From Fibrobacter sp. UWB13 (GTDB lineage: Bacteria; Fibrobacterota; Fibrobacteria; Fibrobacterales; Fibrobacteraceae): a DNA stretch of 64,000 nt. The stretch's first letter is position 1. Every line of letters starts with the position of its first letter. The stretch spans positions 1,550,001-1,614,000 of the forward strand of contig NZ_FXAX01000001.1 of assembly GCF_900177805.1 (NCBI RefSeq), written 5' to 3'. The notes under the pieces were generated by a model. The model saw nothing but the letters and a program-made list of their open reading frames with translations, was not told where the DNA came from and searched no databases. Shown here piece after piece: positions 43,306 to 52,318 of the stretch. The position numbers and the translations under genes are program-made.

Positions 43306-44037
43306 ATGCGTATAAACAAGTACATTTCTCTCAGTGGTTTTGCTAGCCGCCGTGCCGCAGACGAACTCGTCGCCGACGGTCGCGTACAGGTGAACGGAGA
43401 AACGATCTCTGACCTCAGCCATCAAGTGGATGAAACCAAGGACCAGGTGACGGTTGACGGAAAGTTGCTGAAGCTCCCGACAAACAGGAAAACAAAAGTC
43501 ATCATGCTCCACAAGCCGGCTGGTTGCGTTTGCACCAAGGACGACCCGCAGGGCCGCCGCACGGTTTACGATTACTTGCCGCCGGGATACCATAATTTCA
43601 AGTACGTTGGACGACTTGACTTGCAGAGCCGCGGTCTCTTGCTGTTTACCGACGACGGCGAATTGCTTTACCGCCTCACGCACCCGAGTTTTGAAGTGCC
43701 GCGCAGCTACTACGTGTGGACAACGCGTCCGCTCAGCGAATCTGCCGCCCAGCGCTTGGTCGATGGCGTGGACATCCGCGACCCGGAAGATCCGGACGCC
43801 CGAGAAGAAATCGCATTTGCAACAGACGTCTATCTCGAAAACGGATTTGCAGAACTTGTGCTTATCGAAGGCAAGAACCGTGAAATCCGCCGCATGATGC
43901 GAGCTGTCGGTTACGAAATCCGCGACCTCAAGCGCGTAAGCTACTGCCAGATTCAGCTCGGCGACTTGCCCGCAGGCGAATTCCGCGAACTCACGCCCAA
44001 CGAGCTCAACAAGTTAAGACAAGCTGTACACTTATAA
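43306..44037 (+). CDS. RsuA/RluB-family rRNA pseudouridine synthase
   Basis: A 243-aa enzyme: N-terminal S4 RNA-binding domain (about 1-60, MRINKYISLSGFASRRAADELV) and a pseudouridine synthase domain. The catalytic aspartate is in V-G-R-L-D (YVGRLDLQSRGLLLFTDDG), and the family end signature KNREIRRMMRAVGYEI is present. It should isomerise a uridine in 16S or 23S rRNA; RsuA, RluB, RluE and RluF cannot be told apart here. The ATG is followed closely by a REP element upstream and has no strong ribosome site. Confidence 0.9.
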   Translation: MRINKYISLSGFASRRAADELVADGRVQVNGETISDLSHQVDETKDQVTVDGKLLKLPTNRKTKVIMLHKPAGCVCTKDDPQGRRTVYDYLPPGYHNFKYVGRLDLQSRGLLLFTDDGELLYRLTHPSFEVPRSYYVWTTRPLSESAAQRLVDGVDIRDPEDPDAREEIAFATDVYLENGFAELVLIEGKNREIRRMMRAVGYEIRDLKRVSYCQIQLGDLPAGEFRELTPNELNKLRQAVHL

Positions 44038-44070
44038 CGGCATCGCCGCACTTCCTACAGTCTACTAATA

Positions 44071-44898
44071 ATGAAACGTACTTTATATATCGGTGATGTT
44101 CATGGTTGCGCAGACGAACTCTCTGCGATTATCGACCAATTCGGCTTTGTGCGCGGTAGCGATACCATTTACCAGACCGGCGATATCATCAACAAAGGTC
44201 CCGATATGATGCGCGCCATGCGCATTGTCGAGGAACTTGGCATTCTGACCGTCCGCGGGAATCACGAAGAACATCTCATCCGCATGATGGAAACGCCCAA
44301 GAGCAACTGGACCGAAAAGCAGAAGAAGCGTTTCAAGGCGCTCTCGCTTGACGAATGGGTTTACATCCGCAATACCGTGAAGAACTGGCCGCTCTGGCGC
44401 GACACACCGCACGCCCTCCTCGTGCACGCAGGCCTAGAACCGGGCAAGACGCGTCTCGAAGACATGAGCCCCGAAGTGCTCCTTTCCATCCGCTACTGGA
44501 ATGACAAGCCCTGGTTTGAACAGGTCAAGTGGAACAAGCTCGTCATCTTTGGACATTGGGCCAAGATGGGCTTCGTGAACATTCCCGGATTTATCGGTCT
44601 CGATTCCGGATGCGTCTACGGCAAGGCTCTCACCGCCTGGTGTCCCGAAGAAGACAAGTTCTACAGCGTCCCCGCACTCCGCGAATACACGCCCGTCAAG
44701 GACAAGGCAAAAGAATCCGAAGCCGCCCCCTGCAAAGTGCTCGGCGACAACTCCCCCGATTCCGTGCCACCCAAGACGTTCGACGAAATCAAGGAACGGA
44801 TTGCAAGTGGCGACATCGCCTGCAAGGAAGAGACACCCGAAGAATCGAACATCCGCAAGGCAAGCCCCTCCATCAGCGCTGAATGGGCCGGGTATTAA
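44071..44898 (+). CDS. Metallophosphoesterase (ApaH/PrpA-like)
   Basis: A 275-aa calcineurin-like phosphoesterase. The motifs are GDVHGCADEL (D-x-H), GDIINKGPD (GDxxxxGP), VRGNHEEHL (GNHE), LLVHAGLEPG and FGHWAKMGF (GH). This set is shared by ApaH (diadenosine tetraphosphatase) and PrpA-type Ser/Thr phosphatases. An unusual charged C-terminal extension (about 215-275) with little structure follows the core. Substrate not assignable. It starts 33 bases after the preceding stop. Confidence 0.85.
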   Translation: MKRTLYIGDVHGCADELSAIIDQFGFVRGSDTIYQTGDIINKGPDMMRAMRIVEELGILTVRGNHEEHLIRMMETPKSNWTEKQKKRFKALSLDEWVYIRNTVKNWPLWRDTPHALLVHAGLEPGKTRLEDMSPEVLLSIRYWNDKPWFEQVKWNKLVIFGHWAKMGFVNIPGFIGLDSGCVYGKALTAWCPEEDKFYSVPALREYTPVKDKAKESEAAPCKVLGDNSPDSVPPKTFDEIKERIASGDIACKEETPEESNIRKASPSISAEWAGY

Positions 44899-44937
44899 TT
44901 TACTATCTTTTAACTAGGCAATAATCTAGGTAACACA

Positions 44938-45951
44938 ATGACAGCAGAAGAACTTTACAATCGTCTCAAGTCCGTCAAGCCGGGCGCAGCCCTTTGCACT
45001 TACACCATGGAAAAGGTGGAAAAGATGCTCCCGCTCATCAACGAAATCAACGAGCTCAAAAAGCAGCAGGATACCGTTATCCTCGCCCACAGCTACTGCG
45101 CTCCTGAAATTCTTTTGGGCGTTGCCGACTTCACTGGCGATAGCTTTAAGCTCAGCAAGGACGCCACCACCGTCCAGCAAAAGACCATTCTCTTCTCTGC
45201 CGTGCGTTTCATGGGCGAAACTGCCAAGATTTTGAACCCGCAGAAGGATGTGATTATCCCAGGCCCGCTCACGGGTTGCAGCCTCGCCGATTCCATTACC
45301 GGCAAGGACGTCGAAGAACTCCGCAAGCAGAATCCGGACTACACGTTTGTCTGCTACATCAACACGACTGCCGACGTGAAGGCAGCCTGCGACGTCTGCG
45401 TGACTAGCGGTAACGTGATGCACATCGTCGAAACGATTCCGTCCGACAAGATTTTCTTTGTACCGGATGCCCTCATGGGTCAGAACATCATCGACGAAAT
45501 GAAGCGTCGCGGTGTCAAGAAGGATATCAAGCTCTATAACGGCTGCTGCTACGTTCACGAAAACTACGACCCGGATTTGATCCAATTCTTCCGTAGCCAA
45601 AACCCGAATCTCAAGGTGATCAGCCACCCGGAATGCAACCCGTCCGTCGCCATGCTCAGTGACTACGTCGGAAGCACAGGTCAGATGGTGAGCTACATCA
45701 ATCAACAGCCCAAAGACAGCTGCATCTTGCTCCTCACGGAATGCGGTCTCAATGCCCGTATGCACTACGAACACCCCGATATGAACTTTATCGGTAGTTG
45801 CTGCATGTGCAAGTACATGAAGTCGAACTCGCTCGAAAACATCTTGGAAGCTCTCCGCCACCCCGAAAAGGCAGAACACATCTCGCTCGACGAAGGCGTA
45901 CGCGTCAAGGCAAAGAAGTGCATCGACGCCATGTTCAAATACGCTGAATAA
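44938..45951 (+). CDS. nadA: Quinolinate synthase A
   Basis: A 337-aa quinolinate synthase, an oxygen-sensitive 4Fe-4S enzyme making quinolinate from iminoaspartate and dihydroxyacetone phosphate for NAD synthesis. Family blocks in order: HSYCAPEILLGVADFTGDS, VRFMGETAKILNP, CSLADSIT, CYINTTADVKA, CVTSGNV, VPDALMGQN, HPECNPSVAM, and the C-terminal ligand cysteine CCMCKYMK. Length is typical. nadB and nadC are not in the window. The upstream TATCTTTT (44903) is promoter-like. Confidence 0.95.
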   Translation: MTAEELYNRLKSVKPGAALCTYTMEKVEKMLPLINEINELKKQQDTVILAHSYCAPEILLGVADFTGDSFKLSKDATTVQQKTILFSAVRFMGETAKILNPQKDVIIPGPLTGCSLADSITGKDVEELRKQNPDYTFVCYINTTADVKAACDVCVTSGNVMHIVETIPSDKIFFVPDALMGQNIIDEMKRRGVKKDIKLYNGCCYVHENYDPDLIQFFRSQNPNLKVISHPECNPSVAMLSDYVGSTGQMVSYINQQPKDSCILLLTECGLNARMHYEHPDMNFIGSCCMCKYMKSNSLENILEALRHPEKAEHISLDEGVRVKAKKCIDAMFKYAE

Positions 45952-45996
45952 TTCGCGTAAGCCACAGCGGTTCACAACAAGCGACTTCAAAATTTC

Positions 45997-46004
45997 TATC
46001 TTTG
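45997..46004 (+). promoter_or_regulatory. Possible -7 promoter box (TATCTTTG)
   Basis: TATCTTTG fits TAnnTTTG; it is in the exact 20-base string AAATTTCTATCTTTGCGACA also found at 15497-15516. It lies about 45 bases before the beta-barrel gene start. Confidence 0.45.
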
Positions 46005-46049
46005 CGACACTCGGATTGTGGGATGTCAAAAACTCTTGGAGGATAAAAG

Positions 46050-46736
46050 ATGAAGAAATTTTTATTAGCTTTAACCTTGTTGTGTTCCGCTATTTTTGCA
46101 CAACCCGAAGACAGTGATTTTACCTACTGGCCACGCACTTATTTCGCTAGCATCGGTTTTAATGTTATAGCCAATCGCGGTGACCTTTTTGACCGCGCCA
46201 TGGTCTTGAAAGACGACGGTATCGATGAAACCGTCCATTTGCCCAATACCAAAGTTATCGTTTCTCCGGACTACAATATCGGTGTAAACATTCGCGAATT
46301 TACCCTTGCCGCCTCTTTCCAATACTGGACCATGCAAGGTTCCATCCCGACTTTGCCCGCCCCCCAAAACGAACAGGACATGCGCTTTTGGAGATTCGGA
46401 CTTGAAGGGACATACAACTTTTTCTATCCTGACTTTTTCCAGGTAGGTGTCGGTCTCGGGTATTCTTTCTCAAAATTGACTATAAAAGATAACGTTTCCA
46501 ATGCCAAAGGATTTTTCGATTCCGAGCTGAACGGTTCTGCAATTGCACTTGTGACTCAAATACGTTATTTCATCACAGATAACTTTGGGCTCACTTCTGC
46601 TTTACGCATTTACGAAAACTGGTATAAATCAGTCCATACAAAGAATAGTGGAACTGTCGATTTCCACGAACTCGATATCAGCTACTATTGGCAAACCTAC
46701 ATAGCCGTTTCCATCGGAGCCATGGTTCAGTTTTAA
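46050..46736 (+). CDS. Outer-membrane beta-barrel protein
   Basis: A 228-aa exported protein with a signal peptide (about 1-17, ending IFAQ) and eight to ten amphipathic aromatic strands (YFASIGFNVIA, FTLAASFQYWTM, FRFGLEGTYNFF, VGVGLGYSFSKL, ALVTQIRYFI, YIAVSIGAMVQF). The protein ends in Phe, as is typical of outer-membrane barrels. Function unknown. GGAGG precedes the ATG. The CstA gene starts 25 bases after it, so the two may be co-transcribed. Confidence 0.7.
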   Translation: MKKFLLALTLLCSAIFAQPEDSDFTYWPRTYFASIGFNVIANRGDLFDRAMVLKDDGIDETVHLPNTKVIVSPDYNIGVNIREFTLAASFQYWTMQGSIPTLPAPQNEQDMRFWRFGLEGTYNFFYPDFFQVGVGLGYSFSKLTIKDNVSNAKGFFDSELNGSAIALVTQIRYFITDNFGLTSALRIYENWYKSVHTKNSGTVDFHELDISYYWQTYIAVSIGAMVQF

Positions 46737-46761
46737 TTAAAAACTAAAGAAGGCACAAAAA

Positions 46762-48297
46762 ATGATAACATTCCTAATCGGTGTTGCAATCCTCATCCTT
46801 GGATATTTCACCTACGGCAAGTTCGTCGAACGCGTGTTCGGACCAGACGACCGCAAGACTCCGGCACTCGCAAACCCGGATGGCGTTGACCGAGTCCCGA
46901 TGCCGCACTGGAAAAACGTTCTCATTCAGCTTTTGAACATTGCAGGCATTGGCCCTGTGATCGGCGTGATTCTTGGCATCAAGTTTGGCGCCATCGTGTT
47001 CATCTTGCTCCCGCTCGGAAACGTCCTCGGCGGCGCAGTGCACGACTACTTCAGCGGCATGATCAGCATGCGCAACAACGGTTACAACGTTCCGGCACTC
47101 TCCCGTAAGTTCTTGGGCAAGGGTCCGGCAAAGCTTGTGATGACACTTATCTCGGTCGCGCTCATTCTCGTTGGCGCCGTGTTCACCAACACTCCGGCAG
47201 CACTCGTGAATACGCCGATTCTCGCAGGCAGCCACGTTTCGCCGACTCTTTTCTGGATTGCCGTCGCCGTCATTTTTGCCTACTACTTCATCAGCACCTT
47301 CTTCCCGATTGACAAGATTATCGGCCGCATCTACCCGGTTTTTGGCGCCCTCTTGATTCTCGCCTCCCTCGCTATTTTCGTGGGCATCATCCCGAACTTG
47401 AACGTCCTCGATGAATTCTGCTTTGCAGACATCATGAGCAACTTCCACAAGCATCCGGCTGGCCAGCCGATCATCCCGATGCTCTTCGTGACGATTGCTT
47501 GCGGCATCATCAGCGGTTTCCACAGCACGCAAAGCCCGCTTGTCGCCCGTACGGAAGTGACCGAAAAGACCGGTCGCCAGACGTTCTACGGCATGATGAT
47601 TATTGAAGGTTTGATTGGTATGATTTGGGCCGCAGGTGGCATGTTCATTTATCACCAGATGCCGGAACTTTTGACAGGCGCTTCGGGCGTGAAGGTTTTG
47701 AGCGTTCTCGTTTCGACCGTGATTCCTTGGGCTCCAATTTCGATTCTCGTGGTCGTGGGCGTAATTATCCTTGCTATTACAAGTGGCGACACAAGCCTCC
47801 GCAGCCTCCGCCTTACGATTGCTGAACTTACGGGCCTTGAACAGACCTCCGTGCGTAACCGTTTGATTCTCACGATTCCGATGTTCGCTCTCTGCGCTGT
47901 GATTATCTTCTGGAGCAACTTGAACCCCGAAGGTTTCAATATCTTGTGGAACTACTTCAGCTGGAGCAACCAGCTCATGGCCGTTTGCAGCCTCTGCGTG
48001 GCAACCGTTTATCTCCGCAGTAAAAAGAAGAACTTCTGGATTGCGCTTATCCCGTGCATGTTCATGACGTTCATTACAGCCGATTACATTCTCTGGGTGA
48101 GCCCGGAAAACCTCAAGGGCGCTCCGCTCGGATTTGGTCTCGACTACAAGACAGCACTCGTGATTGCACTCCACGATGCCGCTATCCTCGGATTTTTCCT
48201 CTGCGTCCGTGGCAAGGAGCTTACCAAGATGCCTGGTTTCGATGCCGATGTTTGGAGACCGGAACTGGACGAAGGTAAAATTCCGAAGGCTCAGTAG
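46762..48297 (+). CDS. CstA-family carbon starvation/pyruvate transporter
   Basis: A 511-aa polytopic membrane protein (about 14 helices) of the CstA family. Conserved blocks: IAGIGPVIGVILGIKFG, LGGAVHDYFSGMISMRNNG, GFHSTQSPLVAR and TSGDTSLRSLRLTIAE. It belongs to the shorter branch (about 500 residues), lacking the extended middle region of E. coli CstA (about 700). Family members take up pyruvate or peptides. AAGGCAC precedes the ATG. An antisense open frame of the same length is a codon-bias shadow. Confidence 0.9.
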   Translation: MITFLIGVAILILGYFTYGKFVERVFGPDDRKTPALANPDGVDRVPMPHWKNVLIQLLNIAGIGPVIGVILGIKFGAIVFILLPLGNVLGGAVHDYFSGMISMRNNGYNVPALSRKFLGKGPAKLVMTLISVALILVGAVFTNTPAALVNTPILAGSHVSPTLFWIAVAVIFAYYFISTFFPIDKIIGRIYPVFGALLILASLAIFVGIIPNLNVLDEFCFADIMSNFHKHPAGQPIIPMLFVTIACGIISGFHSTQSPLVARTEVTEKTGRQTFYGMMIIEGLIGMIWAAGGMFIYHQMPELLTGASGVKVLSVLVSTVIPWAPISILVVVGVIILAITSGDTSLRSLRLTIAELTGLEQTSVRNRLILTIPMFALCAVIIFWSNLNPEGFNILWNYFSWSNQLMAVCSLCVATVYLRSKKKNFWIALIPCMFMTFITADYILWVSPENLKGAPLGFGLDYKTALVIALHDAAILGFFLCVRGKELTKMPGFDADVWRPELDEGKIPKAQ

Positions 48298-48303
48298 CAA
48301 TTC

Positions 48304-50442
48304 GTGCAAGTTAAAGGTTCAATAAAAAGCATCACGTTCCATAGCCAGCAAAATGGCTTTACCGTGATGCGCCTGAACGATATCGAAAGCAAGAAAGTCG
48401 TTGTCGTCACGGGTACTTTCCCCGCTTTGCAGCCTGGCGAAACCATCTCTGTAGAAGGCGACTGGGGTTCGCATCCGAAATACGGTAAACAGTTCCAGGC
48501 GACTTCTTTTGAATACCTCGCCACCGAAGACAACGATATCCTTGAATACTTGGCAAGCGGTCAATTCCCGGGTGTGGGGCAAAAGATTGCCGAACGCATT
48601 GTGGAAGCTTTTGGCGATGCAACCGCCGACATTCTCGACAACGATCCGGACAAATTCCGCGAAGTAAAAATCAAAGGCTTCCCCGCCCGCAAGGTGGAAA
48701 CTTTTTTGGCACGTTGGCAAGAAGCACGACACAGCCGCGAAACGATGCTGTTCTTGTACAAGCACGAAATTGTCGGCAGTGTAGCCAAGCGTCTTTGGAA
48801 CAAGTTCGGGCAAGCGACAATTGAACGCATCACACAGAACCCGTACATGCTCTGCGAAGAAGTCTGGGGCATCGGATTCTTGAAAGCTGACGAAATCGCG
48901 CAGAAAGTCGGATTCCCGAAAGACAGCCCCGAACGTTTTCAGGCAGCATTGCTTTACACATTGCAAGAAGCGTCGGTTAGCGATGGACATGTGTTTTTGC
49001 CGAAGAACGTTCTTTTGGAACGCACATTCCGCAACTTGCGTTTAATGCAGGACGACGAAAGCGCCATCAACACGCTCCTCGATGAATTCGAAAAAGCAAG
49101 CGAAAGCGGGCGTATTACGCGTGAAGGCGACGACTGCTATTTTCCGCCACTCTACAATGCCGAGCAGCGCATCGCAGACAACATCAAGCTCCGTTTGCGA
49201 TACAACGAGCTTTCAACAGAAGGCTTCGAAGACGCCCTGGCGCAGTGGGAACGCGAACACAAGTTCAGCTTTGACCCAATCCAAAAACGCGCTATCCAGA
49301 TGGCGCTCTCGCGAAAGATTTCCATCATCACCGGTGGCCCCGGCACAGGTAAGACAACAATCCTCAAGGGGATTCTGTACCTCGCCCGCCAAATGGAAGA
49401 GTGCGTAAGCCTCACGGCCCCGACAGGGCGCGCAGCCAAGCGCATGGGCGAATGCTGCGGCGAGAAAGCCCGCACGATCCACCGTCTGCTTGAAGTGGAC
49501 CCGATTTCGGGTAAATTTCACCGCGATGGAGACAACAAGCTCCAATGCAATTTGCTCATCGTCGATGAATTCAGTATGGTCGATACGTGGCTTGCCGCGT
49601 CGCTCCTCGAAGCGACGCCACTCAATGCGAGAATTGTTCTCGTGGGCGATGCCGACCAGCTCCCCAGCGTGGGAGCTGGCAATGTGCTGAACGACTTGTT
49701 GCGTTGCCCCAAGATTCCGAGCACCCGCCTTCAGCACATTTTCCGCCAAGCCGGCGGAAACGACATCGCCGACAAAGCATCGAAAATCAATCAGGGCATT
49801 AGCCCCTCGCCCATCGAAGGCACGAACTTTCACTTTTTGCCTTACGAGTCGGCCGATGAAGCTAAAGACATCATCGCCCGCCTCGTCACGCGCGGCATCA
49901 AGGAAAAAATTGACATCGATACGCAAGAGATGCAGCTCCTCACACCGATGCGCAAAGGACCGCTCGGCATTTACGAGCTAAACAACTTCTTGCAAGACCT
50001 CCTGAACCCCGGCAAGGAACGCATCAAGATTGCAAGCGGCAACTGGAGTACCGGCGACCGCGTGATGCAAATCCGCAACAACTACGACAAGAACGTGTTT
50101 AACGGAGACGTCGGCATCATCTACAAAATCGGGAAAGACACGAAAAAAATCACAGTCTTTTACGATGACAAGACTGTCGATTACGAGCCCGATGAAGCCG
50201 ATGAACTTATCCTTGCGTACGCCTGCACCATCCACAAGAGCCAGGGTAGCGAATACCCCGCCGTCATCGTCGTGCTAGATTCAAGCCACAGCATTATGCT
50301 GCAAAGGAACCTCATCTACACCGCCATCACGCGTGCGAAAGGCCATGTGTGGATTTTGTCTGCACCGGGAGCGTTCTATCAAGCCGTGCGCAACAACCGC
50401 AGCACAAGACGATATACAAGACTTACTGAAAAGCTGGGTTAG
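48304..50442 (+). CDS. recD2: RecD2-type ATP-dependent helicase
   Basis: A 712-aa 5'-3' SF1B helicase of the RecD2/RecD-like type not paired with RecBC. The N-terminus has an OB-like domain and a helix-hairpin-helix pair (GQFPGVGQKIAERIVEAFG). Then motif I ITGGPGTGKTTIL (about 341-353), motif Ia APTGRAAKRM, motif II LIVDEFSMVD, motif III LVGDADQLPSVGAG, motif V/VI YACTIHKSQGSEYPAVIV and RNLIYTAITRAKG. GTG start, close to the CstA stop (6 bases). It probably works in repair or processing of stalled DNA. Confidence 0.93.
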   Translation: MQVKGSIKSITFHSQQNGFTVMRLNDIESKKVVVVTGTFPALQPGETISVEGDWGSHPKYGKQFQATSFEYLATEDNDILEYLASGQFPGVGQKIAERIVEAFGDATADILDNDPDKFREVKIKGFPARKVETFLARWQEARHSRETMLFLYKHEIVGSVAKRLWNKFGQATIERITQNPYMLCEEVWGIGFLKADEIAQKVGFPKDSPERFQAALLYTLQEASVSDGHVFLPKNVLLERTFRNLRLMQDDESAINTLLDEFEKASESGRITREGDDCYFPPLYNAEQRIADNIKLRLRYNELSTEGFEDALAQWEREHKFSFDPIQKRAIQMALSRKISIITGGPGTGKTTILKGILYLARQMEECVSLTAPTGRAAKRMGECCGEKARTIHRLLEVDPISGKFHRDGDNKLQCNLLIVDEFSMVDTWLAASLLEATPLNARIVLVGDADQLPSVGAGNVLNDLLRCPKIPSTRLQHIFRQAGGNDIADKASKINQGISPSPIEGTNFHFLPYESADEAKDIIARLVTRGIKEKIDIDTQEMQLLTPMRKGPLGIYELNNFLQDLLNPGKERIKIASGNWSTGDRVMQIRNNYDKNVFNGDVGIIYKIGKDTKKITVFYDDKTVDYEPDEADELILAYACTIHKSQGSEYPAVIVVLDSSHSIMLQRNLIYTAITRAKGHVWILSAPGAFYQAVRNNRSTRRYTRLTEKLG

Positions 50443-50507
50443 CTCCGAGGATGACGAGTCGCAAAATGCGCGGGCATTTCAGCACAGGCATGCGACGATT
50501 TTCATCA

Positions 50508-50540
50508 TTATTGACTAATAACTAATGACTAACGACCAAA
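50508..50540. repeat. Short heptad repeat block
   Basis: ATTATTGACTAATAACTAAT followed by GACTAACGACCA: right-arm-type units of the TTAGTCA family, between the convergent recD2 and lipoprotein genes. Confidence 0.5.
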
Positions 50541-50541
50541 T

Positions 50542-52311
50542 CTATTTTGGCCAGTAGCCGGTTGGCTTTTGGTTCAAGTAAATGAGTCTCGCCCATTCAG
50601 AACCTTTCGCCTTATTCATAAAGTAAAGTTCATCAAGCGAACCCTTGAAAACACGGTCCACCTTCCCGCTGGATTGCTTGCGGGCGCCAATGATAAACGG
50701 ACCATCAGACATTCGCTTATCATCCGTATTGTTGCGGCCAATCAAGGTTTCTTCAAGCTTGCCATTCCTGTAAATCGCAGTCGAATCGCCCGACTTGACG
50801 ACCGTAAAATGCACCCACTGCTTGTAATCGGTTTCCGGCGCAATCGCGATGCTCGCCTCATACCAATGATCCAAATCCGATTCATCGAGTTCCTTGAACA
50901 TCCAGCTCGACCGGTCGCTATCGCCAGCCTGATACTTGAAGTGGTATTCCGATTCGGACTTGCCCCAGATGAATCGAGACGTCGAAGTATCTTCAACATT
51001 CACCCAGAACGACGATGTAAAGCTAGATGTATCCTTCAACGCAAAGCCCCAGTAATCTGCGGATTCCTGAATTTCAATAATGGAAGATTTTCCGTTAAAT
51101 ACAAACGCACCGCCAATAATCCCATCGCCTGCGGTAACGTCAGTGACGCGCCCCTTGAACGGATTATCGCCAGAAGTCAAGACTGATGAATCCGGGAATT
51201 CAGATTCATCAAAGTTCCACGCAGCCACAAAGCCATCTGTGAAAGAGAACGGATCTGCAGCACGCATCAAGGCCTGCGCATTTCCGGCAGTACCAGCATC
51301 ACTTGAACCGGCGACATTATCCGAGAGTTCCGCAGCCCCAGCATTCCACGCGAAAACGAGCTTCTGCGTTTCGCGTTGCGGGTAAAGCGTCGACAAGCGA
51401 ACCCACAGCCCCGTCGGAATAGAGTCCTTGCCACAAACGACCTTGAATGTTGTCCAGAACGAAGCTGGCTCTAAATAAACTTTTAGCGAATAAAGATTCT
51501 TGACAAGCGACTTGCGGTCATCCGCATTCAAATCGTTCAAGCGGACATACAGCGGAAACCCTTCAATAGTATCGCGCAGGTCTATGCCAGTCGCCGATGT
51601 ATTGAGCGGGATTTCCAAAGTGCGGGCAGAACTATCATAGTAAAAGGCCTGCTTTGCATCCGTATTTTCAACAAGAACGGCCTTGATGCTATTAGTGCCC
51701 TCCGAAGTACTCACTTGCACCGAATCATAGTACGAGGCCGGCACTCCGGTAAAAGTCGCATAACGATTATTTCCGTCCGTTGTAATCTTGGCGGTCGCCT
51801 TATACGTTGAACCCACGATAGAAAGGCTTGCTACCGAGTCCTTAGGGTTTTGCAAATAAATCTTGATATCGTGACCTTGCCCCAATTCCAAATCTACGGA
51901 TTGAGCCTGATCAGTCGCAATTTTCAAGCCCGATTCGCGAAGCACAAAAACCTCTCCATCCGGCACTTCATAAAACGCTTCCAAGTTGTAAACGCCCTCA
52001 GGCAAATTATCAAATGCAAAATGCCCCATCGAATCCGCAGTCGTTGTGTAGTACGACGTGCTATCTTCTTTTGCAGGATCGAAATCCGCCGGGACGCAGT
52101 AAACTCGGGCGTAAGACGCAACTTTCGCGGAAACTTGCGAACCGTCCATAAACGCAAGCGTGCCCATCAATTCCGGGGAACCAACTTCGGAACTGTTCCC
52201 GCCCGCCACCTTATTGTCGGAGCAAGATACGAGGAAAACCATTGCAAGCAACGCCTGCAACGCGAACAATGCAGAAACCGCCGATTTAGCCAATCGAGTA
52301 TTTCGTTTCAT
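50542..52311 (-). CDS. Large lipoprotein with LamG-like domain
   Basis: A 589-aa lipoprotein: lipobox VFLVSC (Cys about 30) after a long n-region signal sequence. Residues about 45-135 look like a carboxypeptidase regulatory-like (Ig) domain (GHFAFDNLPEGVYNLEAFYE), then beta-rich regions, and a C-terminal concanavalin A/LamG-like module (about 365-585: AWNFDESEFPDSS, GAFVFNGKSSIIEIQ, WVHFTVVKSGDSTAIYRNG). It is likely on the outer membrane surface and may bind polysaccharide. It lies seven bases downstream of the TIGR02147 gene, which probably regulates or assists it. Confidence 0.82.
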   Translation of the reverse strand: MKRNTRLAKSAVSALFALQALLAMVFLVSCSDNKVAGGNSSEVGSPELMGTLAFMDGSQVSAKVASYARVYCVPADFDPAKEDSTSYYTTTADSMGHFAFDNLPEGVYNLEAFYEVPDGEVFVLRESGLKIATDQAQSVDLELGQGHDIKIYLQNPKDSVASLSIVGSTYKATAKITTDGNNRYATFTGVPASYYDSVQVSTSEGTNSIKAVLVENTDAKQAFYYDSSARTLEIPLNTSATGIDLRDTIEGFPLYVRLNDLNADDRKSLVKNLYSLKVYLEPASFWTTFKVVCGKDSIPTGLWVRLSTLYPQRETQKLVFAWNAGAAELSDNVAGSSDAGTAGNAQALMRAADPFSFTDGFVAAWNFDESEFPDSSVLTSGDNPFKGRVTDVTAGDGIIGGAFVFNGKSSIIEIQESADYWGFALKDTSSFTSSFWVNVEDTSTSRFIWGKSESEYHFKYQAGDSDRSSWMFKELDESDLDHWYEASIAIAPETDYKQWVHFTVVKSGDSTAIYRNGKLEETLIGRNNTDDKRMSDGPFIIGARKQSSGKVDRVFKGSLDELYFMNKAKGSEWARLIYLNQKPTGYWPK

Positions 52312-52318
52312 TGCTTCC

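Noticed and set aside
46774-48309. A 511-codon open frame antisense to the CstA gene
   Set aside because: Same length as CstA, His/Glu/Asp-rich with no domain; a codon-bias artefact.
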